The notes: generated by a model from the letters alone, not told the origin. DNA of 64,000 nucleotides from Dehalococcoidales bacterium (GCA_016926115.1 JAFGPF010000016.1:1-64000), one strand, 5' to 3'. Positions 9,329 to 17,716 are shown, counted from the first letter of the stretch. A program made the numbers and translations.

Positions 9329-9457
9329 TTAAGGTACCTCCAGTCCGTGGTTGCCGGAATCCGGCCCATCGTCTATGAGGATAGCCCAACCCGGACAGTA
9401 GATATTCTCCACGCAGGCGCCGCATTTAACGCAGGTCTCGGTGATTTTATAAGCCAA
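9329..9457 (-). CDS. Very small ferredoxin-like protein, one 4Fe-4S motif
   Basis: This 42-residue reading frame starts at TTG, seven bases after AGGAG. It begins MAYKITETCVKCGAC, the exact style of bacterial 2[4Fe-4S] ferredoxin N-termini, but has only one cysteine cluster, spaced CxxCxxCx5CP (residues 9, 12, 15 and 21) instead of CxxCxxCx3CP, and then stops after GNHGLEVP. It may be a genuine minimal electron carrier for one cluster, or a remnant of a longer ferredoxin. The remaining bases between it and the CARDB gene (9183-9328) hold a duplicated GGTACCT element but no gene I can support. The divergent mntP gene starts 60 bases away. Confidence 0.6.
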   Translation of the reverse strand: MAYKITETCVKCGACVENIYCPGWAILIDDGPDSGNHGLEVP

Positions 9458-9517
9458 TACTGACTCCTGAGCAGATACTATACCCTCATTTTAACCAATC
9501 TGGAGAATTGTCTCAAT

Positions 9518-10114
9518 TTGTGGCATACTTGGAGTGTGAACGGCGGCGACTTTCTTTCCATTATCCTCATTGCCATAGGTCTTTCCGCGGACTGCTTTGC
9601 CGTTGCCTTGGGCGGCGGTGTTTCCAATAAAAATCCCACCCGGATTCAGATATTGCGCGTCGCCTTCATGTTCGGGCTGTTTCAGGCGGTGATGCCCTTG
9701 TTGGGATGGCTGGCGGGGAGGACAGTGGTGGAATACATCGCGGACTACGACCACTGGGTGGCTTTTATCCTGCTGGCGATTGTCAGCGGCAGGATGCTGT
9801 GGGAGTCCCTACGCCCCGAACGGGGCGAGGGAAAAACGGTGGACATTACCCGTGGGCTGCTGCTTCTTACGATGTCTATAGCCACGAGCATCGATGCCCT
9901 GGCGGTGGGACTGTCCTTTGCCTTCATCGAGTTGAGTATTGCTGTTGCCGCCCCGACCATCGGCGTGGTGGCGTTTATCGCCACGGCGGCAGGATTCATC
10001 CTGGGCAGGAAAGCCAGCCGGCTCATCGGCAGGAGGGCGGAGGTAATCGGTGCGGTCATCCTGCTGGCTATTGCCTTCAGAATCCTGCTGAGTCACCTGC
10101 TCGGCGGCGGATAA
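9518..10114 (+). CDS. mntP: Manganese efflux pump MntP
   Basis: This 198-residue membrane protein matches the MntP (YebN, formerly DUF204) family of Mn(II) exporters, whose usual length is about 185-200. It consists of two similar halves with three helices each. The key acidic residues lie in the paired motifs LSADCFAVALGGG (first helix) and SIDALAVGLSF (fourth helix), which carry the conserved aspartates required for transport in this family. The start is uncertain: TTG at 9518 has GGAGA 11 bases upstream, while GTG at 9536 begins closer to the usual N-terminus but has a poorly spaced site. The manganese riboswitch that often precedes this gene does not fit in the short upstream region. Confidence 0.9.
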   Translation: MWHTWSVNGGDFLSIILIAIGLSADCFAVALGGGVSNKNPTRIQILRVAFMFGLFQAVMPLLGWLAGRTVVEYIADYDHWVAFILLAIVSGRMLWESLRPERGEGKTVDITRGLLLLTMSIATSIDALAVGLSFAFIELSIAVAAPTIGVVAFIATAAGFILGRKASRLIGRRAEVIGAVILLAIAFRILLSHLLGGG

Positions 10115-10156
10115 AAAAGATTTCCTGACACCCCTAAAATATTTACTGAAAACCCC

Positions 10157-10185
10157 TTGACAAACAAAAGATGTATCTTTATAAT
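10157..10185 (+). promoter_or_regulatory. Consensus sigma-70 promoter of the padR gene
   Basis: TTGACA at 10157-10162 and TATAAT at 10180-10185 are separated by exactly 17 bases. It lies about 70 bases upstream of the padR start, with two palindromes immediately after the -10 box. Confidence 0.85.
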
Positions 10186-10188
10186 ATA

Positions 10189-10208
10189 TATCTAGATATA
10201 TCTAGATA
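10189..10208. promoter_or_regulatory. Tandem 10-base palindromes, probable PadR operator
   Basis: TATCTAGATA occurs twice head to tail at 10189-10198 and 10199-10208, each a perfect palindrome, at the expected transcription start. A partial third copy (TATTAGATATA) follows at about 10210. The position favours autorepression by the PadR-type regulator encoded just downstream. Confidence 0.65.
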
Positions 10209-10255
10209 GTATTAGATATATTTAAAAAAGAAGAATCGGCATTAAGGAGTCTACC

Positions 10256-10768
10256 ATGTTTGGACACCATAGATACAACGAAGACCGGTATTACCGGGGC
10301 TCCCGGCGGGGAAGCTCTTTTCAAAAGGGCGACCTTAAGTATATTATCCTGGACCTGATAAAGGATACGCCCCGGCACGGCTACGATATCATACGCGAGC
10401 TGGAAGAGCAGTCCTACGGCACTTACAAGCCGAGTCCCGGCGTAATCTACCCGACCCTCCAGATGCTCGAGGAAATGGGGCACGCCGTATCCGAGGAGCA
10501 GGAGGGGAAGAAGGTCTATTCCATCACGGAGGAGGGGAAAGACTTCCTGGCGAAACAGAAGAACAAGACCAACGGCGTGAGAAGCCAGATGAAGCGCAAG
10601 TGGAGTTTCAAGAACATCGGCAAGATGGTCATGGTGATGAAGGAGTACCACGCGCTGGAGGATCTGTTAGGTCGGAGTATTCGCGGGCAGGATCCCGAGA
10701 AGATGCAGCGGATACGCGGTATTCTCATCCAGGCTTACGACGATATCGAGTCCATACTGGAAGAATAA
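10256..10768 (+). CDS. PadR-family transcriptional regulator
   Basis: This 170-residue protein has the PadR winged-helix domain at about residues 22-100: LKYIILDLIKDTPRHGYDII leads into the recognition region, followed by SPGVIYPTLQMLEEMG and a beta wing ending GKKVYSITEEG. The last 60 residues form a helical dimerisation part. The N-terminus is unusually rich in His, Tyr and Arg (FGHHRYNEDRYYRGSRRG), as in several PadR proteins linked to metal or drug response. It is the first gene of a short operon with a small membrane protein 18 bases downstream, and its promoter carries tandem palindromes, so it probably regulates both. Confidence 0.9.
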   Translation: MFGHHRYNEDRYYRGSRRGSSFQKGDLKYIILDLIKDTPRHGYDIIRELEEQSYGTYKPSPGVIYPTLQMLEEMGHAVSEEQEGKKVYSITEEGKDFLAKQKNKTNGVRSQMKRKWSFKNIGKMVMVMKEYHALEDLLGRSIRGQDPEKMQRIRGILIQAYDDIESILEE

Positions 10769-10786
10769 AAATACGGGAGGGATAAA

Positions 10787-10987
10787 ATGGGTTATTTCAG
10801 AATAATGGCGGCAATTCCGGGCTTTTTCCTGAGTTCACTCTTCTTCATGTTTCTCTGGGACGCCGTCGCGCCGAAAATCGGCATCACGGCGGATATCAAC
10901 TACGTGACATCCATGCTGATAACCATCACGTTGTGGCTGGCCGTGGCGCCCCTGGCGGCGGTCGCGGGCAAGCGGAGGGACTGGTAG
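10787..10987 (+). CDS. Small two-helix membrane protein
   Basis: This is a 66-residue protein with two hydrophobic segments (about residues 5-25 and 38-60) and a basic end (GKRRDW). GGGAGGG lies six bases before the ATG. It follows the PadR-type regulator by 18 bases and is probably its regulatory target or partner. I do not recognise the family. Small membrane proteins next to PadR regulators are often transporter subunits or stress responders, but nothing here proves this. Confidence 0.7.
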   Translation: MGYFRIMAAIPGFFLSSLFFMFLWDAVAPKIGITADINYVTSMLITITLWLAVAPLAAVAGKRRDW

Positions 10988-11030
10988 CACTAGTCTCTGT
11001 TGAATAAAGAAAATCAAGCGAGGATATGTC

Positions 11031-11255
11031 GTGATGATAGCGCCGGACAGCGGTATAAAAATCGAATACGACGACACAATACAGAGCTATTATGTCGTCT
11101 GGCAGCCTTTGGCCAGTGCCGGCCTGGGCGGTACGGAAAAAGAAGCTCTGGAAGAGCTGAGGCGGGCGGCGCATTACGGCATAGACACGATGGTCGATTT
11201 AAAACTCAAGGAAACATGTCGTGAAGGGGAGGCAGGAAATGGTCAGCGAGGTTGA
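11031..11255 (+). CDS. HicB-like small protein
   Basis: This 74-residue protein has the core of the HicB-type partial RNase H fold: a first strand with DDTIQSYYVVW, a G-x-T motif (GGTEKEALEELRRAA), and a helix ending YGIDTM. In toxin-antitoxin pairs HicB is the antitoxin, but no HicA-like partner gene lies beside it and there is no added DNA-binding domain, so this is probably a stand-alone member with unknown role. It may start at GTG 11031 or ATG 11034, a few bases after GAGG. Its end overlaps the methyltransferase gene by 17 bases, which suggests co-translation. Confidence 0.6.
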   Translation: MMIAPDSGIKIEYDDTIQSYYVVWQPLASAGLGGTEKEALEELRRAAHYGIDTMVDLKLKETCREGEAGNGQRG

Positions 11256-11874
11256 ACACAAAGAAGAGAAAATCTGGGGTGTGGAGAGGGCGCGGCAGTA
11301 CGCCGAGGGGCACAAAAAATACGCCGGGATGATGTACGGGGGGATAATAAAGGATGTCGGATTTCTCAAGACGACGGGCAGGTTCCTAGAGATGGGGGCG
11401 GGACCGGGGTTTTTATCAGTAATGCTGGCGCAAAAGTACCCCGATATTTCCGTTACCGCAGTTGATATCTCGCCGGGCATGGTGGAAGTCGGCAAAGAGT
11501 ATATCGCCGAAAATATGCTCGAAGGTAGAATCGACTACCTGGTGGGCGACGTGAGTGACCGCGACTTCATACAGAAACTAGGCAAGTTCGATTTCGTCTT
11601 TACCTCGTTCTCGCTGCATGACTGGCGGCCGCTGGATGGAGCCATCCGCAATCTGTGGGAAGCGGTGGGGGACGGGGGCATATTATACGTTCACGACTTT
11701 AAAAGGCAGGGCTGGCTGCGCTTCCTGCCCGTTGACGATGAAGGGTTCGAAGCGATGAAGAACGCCTATACGCCGGACGAAATAAGGGCGGTCTTGAGGC
11801 AGCTGGAAATCACCGACTACAGCATAAGATGCAGGTTCCCCTTCATATTTCAGTCGGTAATCGCGCGTAAATAA
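11239..11874 (+). CDS. Class I SAM-dependent methyltransferase
   Basis: This protein of 211 residues belongs to the class I methyltransferase fold. Motif I is LEMGAGPGFLSVMLA, followed by the acidic strand end VDISPGMVEV (ribose binding) and DVSDRD (adenine side). FVFTSFSLHDW contains motif IV. The ATG at 11239 is used because AGGGGAGG lies six bases upstream; a GTG at 11221 is less well placed. Substrate cannot be deduced. The gene overlaps the small HicB-like gene and converges with nuoN. Confidence 0.85.
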   Translation: MVSEVEHKEEKIWGVERARQYAEGHKKYAGMMYGGIIKDVGFLKTTGRFLEMGAGPGFLSVMLAQKYPDISVTAVDISPGMVEVGKEYIAENMLEGRIDYLVGDVSDRDFIQKLGKFDFVFTSFSLHDWRPLDGAIRNLWEAVGDGGILYVHDFKRQGWLRFLPVDDEGFEAMKNAYTPDEIRAVLRQLEITDYSIRCRFPFIFQSVIARK

Positions 11875-11889
11875 AGGTGTGACGCCGGG

Positions 11890-13350
11890 CTAGAAGGCGA
11901 ACAGTTTGCCGGCGGCCTCGGCGACCTTCATGAGCAGGCCGGGGATGATACCCAGCAGCAGGACGCCCAGGCAGCAGAGTACCAGAGCCAGGCGCGGCGC
12001 GCCGCTGGAAGGCACCTTCTCCCCGGAAGCCGCCTCCCCGAACCACATCACCTTGACCACGCGCAGGTAGTAATAAGCCGAGATAACGCTGTTGATGGCG
12101 GCAATAATCACCAGCCAGAGCAGGTCGTTCTGCGCCGCGGCACTGAAGATATAGAACTTGGCCATGAATCCCGCCGCGGGAGGCATGCCGACGAGTGAAA
12201 TCAGGCATAAGGTCAGGGCTAACGCTATTACCGGTGCCCGCTTGCCCATTCCGGCGAAGTCGGCAATCTCGTCGCTGTTAATCTTGTTCGTGATAGCGAT
12301 AACGGCGATAAATGCCCCCAGGTTGGTCAGCGAATAACTGGCGAGGAAGAAGAGGATGCCGCTCTGTCCCAGGACGCTCGATGTCGCCGCGAAGCCCAGC
12401 GTTGCCAGACCCACCATCAGATAGCCGGCCTGGGCGATGCTGGAGTAACCCAGCATACGCTTGATATTGGTCTGGGGGATGGCGACGATATTCCCGATAA
12501 ACATGCTGATAACCGACAGCACAGCGAATATCACGCCCCAGTTCATGCTCAACCAGTCCGGAATGCCGAAGGCGGAATAGAAGACGCGCAAGATAAGGGC
12601 GAATCCAGCCGCCTTGCTGGCCACGGAAAGATAGGCGGTAACCGGGGTGGGGGCGCCTTCATATACGTCCGGCACCCACATCTGGAAGGGCACGGCGGCA
12701 ATCTTGAAGCCGAAACCCGCTATGAGCATGACGATGCCCATCAGCAGAGCCGGACTATCCAGCAGGCTGTCCAGCGACATCGACTGTATGGACTGGGCGA
12801 TGGCTCCTAGCTGGGTCTCCCCGGTGATGCCGAAGACCATCGCCATGCCGTAGAGCAGCACCGCCGAGGCGATAGCCCCGAGCAGCAGGTATTTCAGCGA
12901 TGCCTCGGTGGACTTGCGGTCTTTCAGGAAGCCCACCAGCACGTAGAGCGAGATACTGGTCAGTTCCAGCGCGATGTACAGTGAGATAAGGTCGGCGGTG
13001 GCCGCCATCAACATCATGCCCAGCGTCGAGAGCAGTATCAGGGCGTAGTACTCGCCCTGGAAGCGTTCGAACTTGTCCACGTAGTCGGCGGATGCCAGGA
13101 TAACCAGGAAGGCAATTCCGGCGAAGAGCAGCTTGAAGAACAGGGCGAAGTCGTCCACGGCGAGCATGTTGTTGAAGAGCGGGCTGTAGCTGCCGCCCCA
13201 CATCGCCACCGAAACGCCGCCGGCGATGACTAGTCCCGCCAGACTCACCGAGCGCAGCAGGTTCTTCTGCTTGACGCACAGGTCGAGCAGGATTACCAGC
13301 ACGGCAAACACCGCCAGAGTTATCTCCGGTATGAACAGGCCCAGATTCAA
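11890..13350 (-). CDS. nuoN: NADH-quinone oxidoreductase subunit N
   Basis: This 486-residue antiporter-like membrane subunit of respiratory complex I has about 14 helices and the conserved lysine and glutamate of the proton channel region. It is the last gene of the nuo operon, after nuoM with 22 bases between. Translation starts at a TTG seven bases after GGAGA. Its role is proton pumping in the membrane arm. The end of the gene lies 15 bases from the convergent methyltransferase gene. Confidence 0.95.
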   Translation of the reverse strand: MNLGLFIPEITLAVFAVLVILLDLCVKQKNLLRSVSLAGLVIAGGVSVAMWGGSYSPLFNNMLAVDDFALFFKLLFAGIAFLVILASADYVDKFERFQGEYYALILLSTLGMMLMAATADLISLYIALELTSISLYVLVGFLKDRKSTEASLKYLLLGAIASAVLLYGMAMVFGITGETQLGAIAQSIQSMSLDSLLDSPALLMGIVMLIAGFGFKIAAVPFQMWVPDVYEGAPTPVTAYLSVASKAAGFALILRVFYSAFGIPDWLSMNWGVIFAVLSVISMFIGNIVAIPQTNIKRMLGYSSIAQAGYLMVGLATLGFAATSSVLGQSGILFFLASYSLTNLGAFIAVIAITNKINSDEIADFAGMGKRAPVIALALTLCLISLVGMPPAAGFMAKFYIFSAAAQNDLLWLVIIAAINSVISAYYYLRVVKVMWFGEAASGEKVPSSGAPRLALVLCCLGVLLLGIIPGLLMKVAEAAGKLFAF

Positions 13351-13372
13351 ATCTTGCTCTCCTTTATATATT

Positions 13373-14869
13373 CTAGCCGCCGAACAGGGCAGCTATGGGT
13401 GAAACTCCCAGTTTAAATAAGTCCGTCAGAATGGCGGGGTAGATGCCTACCAGCATAATCGCCGCCACCAGGACGAACATGTAGAACTTTTCCATGCCGT
13501 CGGCGTCCTTGACGCCGTTATATTCTTCCTTCACCGGCCCGTAGAACGCCTGCTGGAGCATCCAGAGTATGTAGCCTGCCGTCAGGACGACGCCGATGAT
13601 GGCGATAATCGTGTAGACCTGCGTGTAGGGCACGACGGTGCTGGTAAAGCTGCCCAGGAAGATGAGGAACTCGGCGGCGAAGCCGCTGGTGGTGGGCAGT
13701 CCCAGTGAAGCCAGTCCCGCGATGGAAAAGACGGCGACGATGACCGGCACCTGCCGCGCCAGTCCGCCCAGCTTACGCAGGTCGCGTACTTCTATATTGT
13801 GTATCACCAGTCCCGCCATGGCAAAGAGTAGTCCGGTGACGATGCCGTGGCTGAACATCTGCAAGGCGGCGCCGGTCAGACTTACCTGACCTAATGCGAA
13901 GATGCCGAGCAGCACGTAGCCCATGTGGCTGATGCTGGAGTACGCAATCATCCGCTTGATATCGGTCTGCATCAGGGTTACCGCGGCGCCGTAGATAATG
14001 CCGATAAGCGCCAGTATAATCAATATCTGCGCGTAGTCCTGGGCGGGACCCGGGAACATGCTGACGCAGAGTCGCATCATCCCGTAGCCGCCCATCTTGA
14101 TAAGCACGCCGGCCAGCATCACGCTGACGGCGGTAGGGGCGTCGGTATGGGCGTCCGGCAACCACGTATGCAGCGGGAACATCGGCAGCTTTACAGCGAA
14201 GCCGATAAACAGCAGCCAGAAGATGGCTCCCACCGGCATCATCGTCTGTACCATGCCCAATCCCTGGTTGCCGATGTCCACGATGCTCAAGCTGCCGGTG
14301 GTAAAGTACAGGCTGAGAATACCCGCCAGCATAAAGGCGCTGCCGAATAACGTGTAGAGGACGTACTTGATAGCCGAGTACTCGCGGCGTCCCGAACCCC
14401 AGATGGTTATCAGGAAGTACATGGGGATGACTTCAATCTCCCACATGATGAAGAACAGCAGCAGGTCGAGGGAGACGAAAACACCGATGATGCTGGTTTC
14501 CAGCAGGAGCAGCCAGGCGAAGAACTCACGCGGCCGGTCATGTACCTTCCATGAGATGAACACCGCCAGGAACCCCAGCAGGGTCGTCAGCAGTACGAGG
14601 GGCATGCTCAGACCATCCACACCCAAGTGGTAATGGGCGTTGAGCGCCGAAATCCACGTGTATTTCTCTTCGAACTGCATTATCCCCACCGCTCCCGTGG
14701 AACGGTCGAACATGACGAAGAGAGCTATCGCCAACGCCAGCGGGATACCGGTAAAGACGGCGGCGACACGCTTGAGAATCGCGTCACTGCTCTTCCGGGA
14801 CAACAGGGCGATGACTATCGCCCCCACCGCGGGCAGGAAGAGTATGGTCGATAACCAGTTAAAATCCAA
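13373..14869 (-). CDS. nuoM: NADH-quinone oxidoreductase subunit M
   Basis: This 498-residue complex I membrane subunit has the antiporter-type fold with about 14 helices. The family signature LPDAHTDAPTAVSVMLAGVL, with the broken helix 7, is present. The conserved glutamate (MWEIEVIPMYFLI) and lysine residues of the proton path are also there. It starts at TTG after GGGAGA. Together with nuoL and nuoN it forms the pumping modules of the membrane arm. Confidence 0.95.
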   Translation of the reverse strand: MDFNWLSTILFLPAVGAIVIALLSRKSSDAILKRVAAVFTGIPLALAIALFVMFDRSTGAVGIMQFEEKYTWISALNAHYHLGVDGLSMPLVLLTTLLGFLAVFISWKVHDRPREFFAWLLLLETSIIGVFVSLDLLLFFIMWEIEVIPMYFLITIWGSGRREYSAIKYVLYTLFGSAFMLAGILSLYFTTGSLSIVDIGNQGLGMVQTMMPVGAIFWLLFIGFAVKLPMFPLHTWLPDAHTDAPTAVSVMLAGVLIKMGGYGMMRLCVSMFPGPAQDYAQILIILALIGIIYGAAVTLMQTDIKRMIAYSSISHMGYVLLGIFALGQVSLTGAALQMFSHGIVTGLLFAMAGLVIHNIEVRDLRKLGGLARQVPVIVAVFSIAGLASLGLPTTSGFAAEFLIFLGSFTSTVVPYTQVYTIIAIIGVVLTAGYILWMLQQAFYGPVKEEYNGVKDADGMEKFYMFVLVAAIMLVGIYPAILTDLFKLGVSPIAALFGG

Positions 14870-14933
14870 CTATTTTGTCTCCCTGTAACTTTCCAGTATT
14901 ATTTAAGGGTTTCACCCCTTCAAGCTTCCCCTT

Positions 14934-16904
14934 TTATCCGAATATGTACACGCAAATGCCGATAATCGCCACGCCGATTACTATAAACAGTCCGTAGAGC
15001 TGTAACTGGCCCGTTTGGGCTCGCCGGATGGCCTTGCCGCCGCTCATGATGGTGTCGGACACGCCGTTGACGGCGCCGTCGATGCCTTTGTTGTCAAATA
15101 ACGTGAAGCCGGTAAATAGATATCTCATCGCCAGCAGCTTCACGATGATGCCCTCGTAAAATTCGTCGAAGTAATACTTGCGGAAGACCAGCGTGTAAAG
15201 CGGACCGAATATCTTGCCCATCATTTCCGCTTTAATCCACTTGCCGCAGTAAATCACATATGCCATGAAAATGCCGAAGAGTCCCACGACCAGCGCCGCC
15301 ACGGGCAGGACATGGGTGAAGGGGTTGAACAGTCCGGCGATAAAGCTCTCCGCCGCGTGCCCGCCGTGATGACCGAGGAAGTCGTTGAAGCCTCCCGTCA
15401 GGTTCCACCAGCCCGCGACGATAGCCAGGATAGCCAGGAATACCAGCGGACCTACCATTACCCATGGCGACTCGTGCGTGTGGCTGTGGTCGACGCCGTC
15501 GTCGGTGGCGCCGCCCTTGTACTCGCCGTGGAAGGTCATGAAGATGGCGCGGAACATATAGAAAGCCGTCAGGAACACGGTAATCATTGCCAGCCAGAAC
15601 AGCACCGGCTGGGCTTCCAGGGCGCTGACTAATATCTCGTCCTTGCTCCAGAATCCCGCCAGGGGCCAGATGCCCGCCAGGCTCAAGCTGCCGATGAGGA
15701 ACGTGGCGTACGTCCAGGGCTGCGTCTTGCGCAGACCGCCCATCAGTCGCATATCGAAGGTGCCGGAGGCATGACTGACACTCCCCGCCCCGAGGAAGAG
15801 GAGCGACTTGAAGAAGGCGTGCGTGAAGAGGTGGAACATGCCCACTGCCACGCCTGCCTTGGCGATTTCCACGCTGAGGTGTCCCTCCTCCGCCATGACC
15901 ATGCCGACCGCCCCCAGACCGAGCATCATATAGCCCAGCTGGCTGATGGTGGAGTACGCCAGCACGCGCTTGATATCAGTGGCCGCCAAGCCCATCGTGG
16001 CGGCGAAGATAGCCGTAAATCCGCCGATGACGGCAACCAGCGTAATCGCTTGCGTCGAGCAGACGAAGAGAGGCATGGTGCGCGCCACCAGGAAAACGCC
16101 GGCGGAGACCATAGTGGCGGAATGGATGAGGGCGCTGACGGGTGTCGGGCCCTCCATGGCGTCCGGCAGCCACACGTGGAGCGGGAACTGGGCGCTCTTG
16201 CCCACGGCCCCGGCAAATATACCGACAGCCGCCCACGATAGCACCGAGCCTCCGATAACACCGGCGATAGCCATTTCGTGCAGGCCGTGAATATCGAAGG
16301 TGCCCGTGTTGAAGAACAGAATTAAAATGCCCGCCAGGAATCCGAAGTCGCCGATTCTGGTAACGATAAAGGCTTTCTTGGCGGCGTCGGCGGCGGACTT
16401 CTTGTGGTACCAGAATCCGATCAGGAGGTACGAGCAGAGACCGACCATCTCCCAGAAGACGAAGGTGAACAGCAGGTTATCGGAAAGCACCAGTCCCAGC
16501 ATGGAGAATGTGAAAAGCGACATAAAGGTATAGTAACGGTAATAACCCGCCTCGTCATCGTGCATGTAGCCCAGCGAGTATATCTGCACCATCAGGCTGA
16601 CGATAGAGACGGTAACCGCCATGACAATCGAAAGCTGGTCGGCTATCAGTCCGAGGTGGATGGTGACGCCGTTCTCGATAACCACCCAGGTAACGTCGGG
16701 GACGGCGAGTTCGTGGGAGTCCACCGACATCAGGGAAAACAGCGCCCAGATGGCAAACGCCGCCGACGTGGCTATGGAGAGGATGGTGATATAGCCGTAG
16801 ACCTTCGACTCTTTCCTGACAAACTGTCTGACTATCAGCCCGTTGATGATGAACGAGAACAACGGCATCAGCATAATCAGCCAGACTAACTGATAGGGTA
16901 TCAT
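14934..16904 (-). CDS. nuoL: NADH-quinone oxidoreductase subunit L
   Basis: This 656-residue subunit is the distal proton pump of complex I. It has the antiporter core of about 14 helices (LPDAMEGPTPVSALIHSATMVSAG is the broken-helix region) and a C-terminal extension, which in this family forms the long lateral helix that runs along the membrane arm. The start overlaps the stop of a 64-residue gene by four bases (ATGA), so the two are translationally coupled. The region of His/Asp residues (DDGVDHSHTHESP) within the loop before the last helices is unusual but lies in a variable part. Confidence 0.95.
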   Translation of the reverse strand: MIPYQLVWLIMLMPLFSFIINGLIVRQFVRKESKVYGYITILSIATSAAFAIWALFSLMSVDSHELAVPDVTWVVIENGVTIHLGLIADQLSIVMAVTVSIVSLMVQIYSLGYMHDDEAGYYRYYTFMSLFTFSMLGLVLSDNLLFTFVFWEMVGLCSYLLIGFWYHKKSAADAAKKAFIVTRIGDFGFLAGILILFFNTGTFDIHGLHEMAIAGVIGGSVLSWAAVGIFAGAVGKSAQFPLHVWLPDAMEGPTPVSALIHSATMVSAGVFLVARTMPLFVCSTQAITLVAVIGGFTAIFAATMGLAATDIKRVLAYSTISQLGYMMLGLGAVGMVMAEEGHLSVEIAKAGVAVGMFHLFTHAFFKSLLFLGAGSVSHASGTFDMRLMGGLRKTQPWTYATFLIGSLSLAGIWPLAGFWSKDEILVSALEAQPVLFWLAMITVFLTAFYMFRAIFMTFHGEYKGGATDDGVDHSHTHESPWVMVGPLVFLAILAIVAGWWNLTGGFNDFLGHHGGHAAESFIAGLFNPFTHVLPVAALVVGLFGIFMAYVIYCGKWIKAEMMGKIFGPLYTLVFRKYYFDEFYEGIIVKLLAMRYLFTGFTLFDNKGIDGAVNGVSDTIMSGGKAIRRAQTGQLQLYGLFIVIGVAIIGICVYIFG

Positions 16905-17095
16905 AGCTTCCTTAAAATATCCTTAATCACGTGTTCTTTGTCCTTGGGAACCAGGACGGTATATTCGGTCAGTTCCCGGCCTTCCGGTAAGCCGGAGGCG
17001 GGCATGATGCGGGTGGGAACGCCTTCACCTTCGAAGCATTCCTTCCACATCTCCGCAATGACCAGTGTTTTGGTTTTCTTAACTTCTATCCACAT
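16901..17095 (-). CDS. Small DUF2007-like protein in the nuo operon
   Basis: This 64-residue soluble protein (MWIEVKKTKTLVIAEMWKECFEGEGVP...) has the pattern of short DUF2007/signal-transducing-type domains: one strand, a helix with A..W...FE, a GVP turn and a final strand before a helix (VLVPKDKEHVIKDIL). It is coupled to nuoL by an ATGA overlap. Its role is unknown; a complex I assembly or regulatory factor is one possible reading. The domain assignment is by eye and tentative. Confidence 0.55.
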   Translation of the reverse strand: MWIEVKKTKTLVIAEMWKECFEGEGVPTRIMPASGLPEGRELTEYTVLVPKDKEHVIKDILRKL

Positions 17096-17111
17096 ATGTG
17101 GTTTCCTTCTT

Positions 17112-17258
17112 TTACATACCTAATACGGAATCGCCCAGGAAGAAGGGCCAGACCACGACGCCCAGAATCCATTTCCACCATACCAGGTTGGCGAAAGCCC
17201 CTGTGAAAAGCCAGCCGGCGAACCAGAAAGCCCCGAAAAATCCACCACTGTTTTTCAT
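17112..17258 (-). CDS. 48-residue membrane protein inside the nuo operon
   Basis: This small reading frame has AGGAGA six bases before the ATG. It encodes a Gly/Phe/Trp-rich protein (MKNSGGFFGAFWFAGWLFTG..., with WWKWILGVVVWPFFLG following) that can form one or two membrane helices. It lies 16 bases before the DUF2007-like gene and directly after the hairpin region downstream of nuoK. It may be an accessory membrane subunit or assembly factor of complex I. No family recognised. Confidence 0.65.
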   Translation of the reverse strand: MKNSGGFFGAFWFAGWLFTGAFANLVWWKWILGVVVWPFFLGDSVLGM

Positions 17259-17334
17259 ATTACTCTCCTTTTTACCCGGCATAAATATATTTACTTTAAA
17301 TTATTATCCTCCCCACCGAACCTACCCCCTGTAT

Positions 17335-17391
17335 CCCCCTCCCTTGGTAAGGGAGGGGGAGGTTTTCAGGGAGAGGGGCTCCGCCCCTCTC
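17335..17391. repeat. Two perfect stem-loops between nuoK and the downstream nuo genes
   Basis: CCCCCTCCCTT (17335-17345) pairs with AAGGGAGGGGG (17349-17359) around a three-base loop, and GAGAGGGGC (17371-17379) pairs with GCCCCTCTC (17383-17391) around another three-base loop. Neither has a T-run on the minus strand, so they look more like RNA-processing or stability elements than terminators. They lie in a 143-base gap inside an otherwise tightly packed operon. Confidence 0.8.
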
Positions 17392-17401
17392 TAACTCCCC
17401 G

Positions 17402-17713
17402 TTACCATTTCATCAAGTTGATATTATTGGCGTCTATGTCTGTCATGCCACGGTAGATAGCCAGGATAATCGCCAGCCCCACCGCTACCTCGGCGGCGGC
17501 AACCACCATCACGAAGATGGCGAAAATCTGCCCCGTCAGCAGCTGCGGCACGATGTAGCTGGAGAACGCCACCAGGCTAATATTCACCGAGTTGAGCATC
17601 AGCTCGATACACATCAGGATTATCACGGCGTTACGCTTGGTCAACGCGCCGTAAAGTCCGATGCAGAAAAGCACCGCGGACAGTATCAGATAATGCTCAA
17701 GTCCTATCGTCAC
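17402..17713 (-). CDS. nuoK: NADH-quinone oxidoreductase subunit K
   Basis: This 103-residue subunit has three membrane helices and the two glutamates in helices 2 and 3 (MCIELMLNSVN and AAAEVAVGLAI) that form part of the proton path in the membrane arm. It starts at GTG after GGGAGA. It ends just before the stem-loop region. Confidence 0.95.
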   Translation of the reverse strand: MTIGLEHYLILSAVLFCIGLYGALTKRNAVIILMCIELMLNSVNISLVAFSSYIVPQLLTGQIFAIFVMVVAAAEVAVGLAIILAIYRGMTDIDANNINLMKW

Positions 17714-17716
17714 TGT

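Noticed and set aside
9458..9517. A yybP-ykoY manganese riboswitch before mntP
   Set aside because: Only 60 bases separate mntP from the divergent gene, too little for the element, and no matching motif was seen.
11031..11255. A HicAB toxin-antitoxin system
   Set aside because: Only the HicB-like partner is present and neither neighbour resembles HicA.
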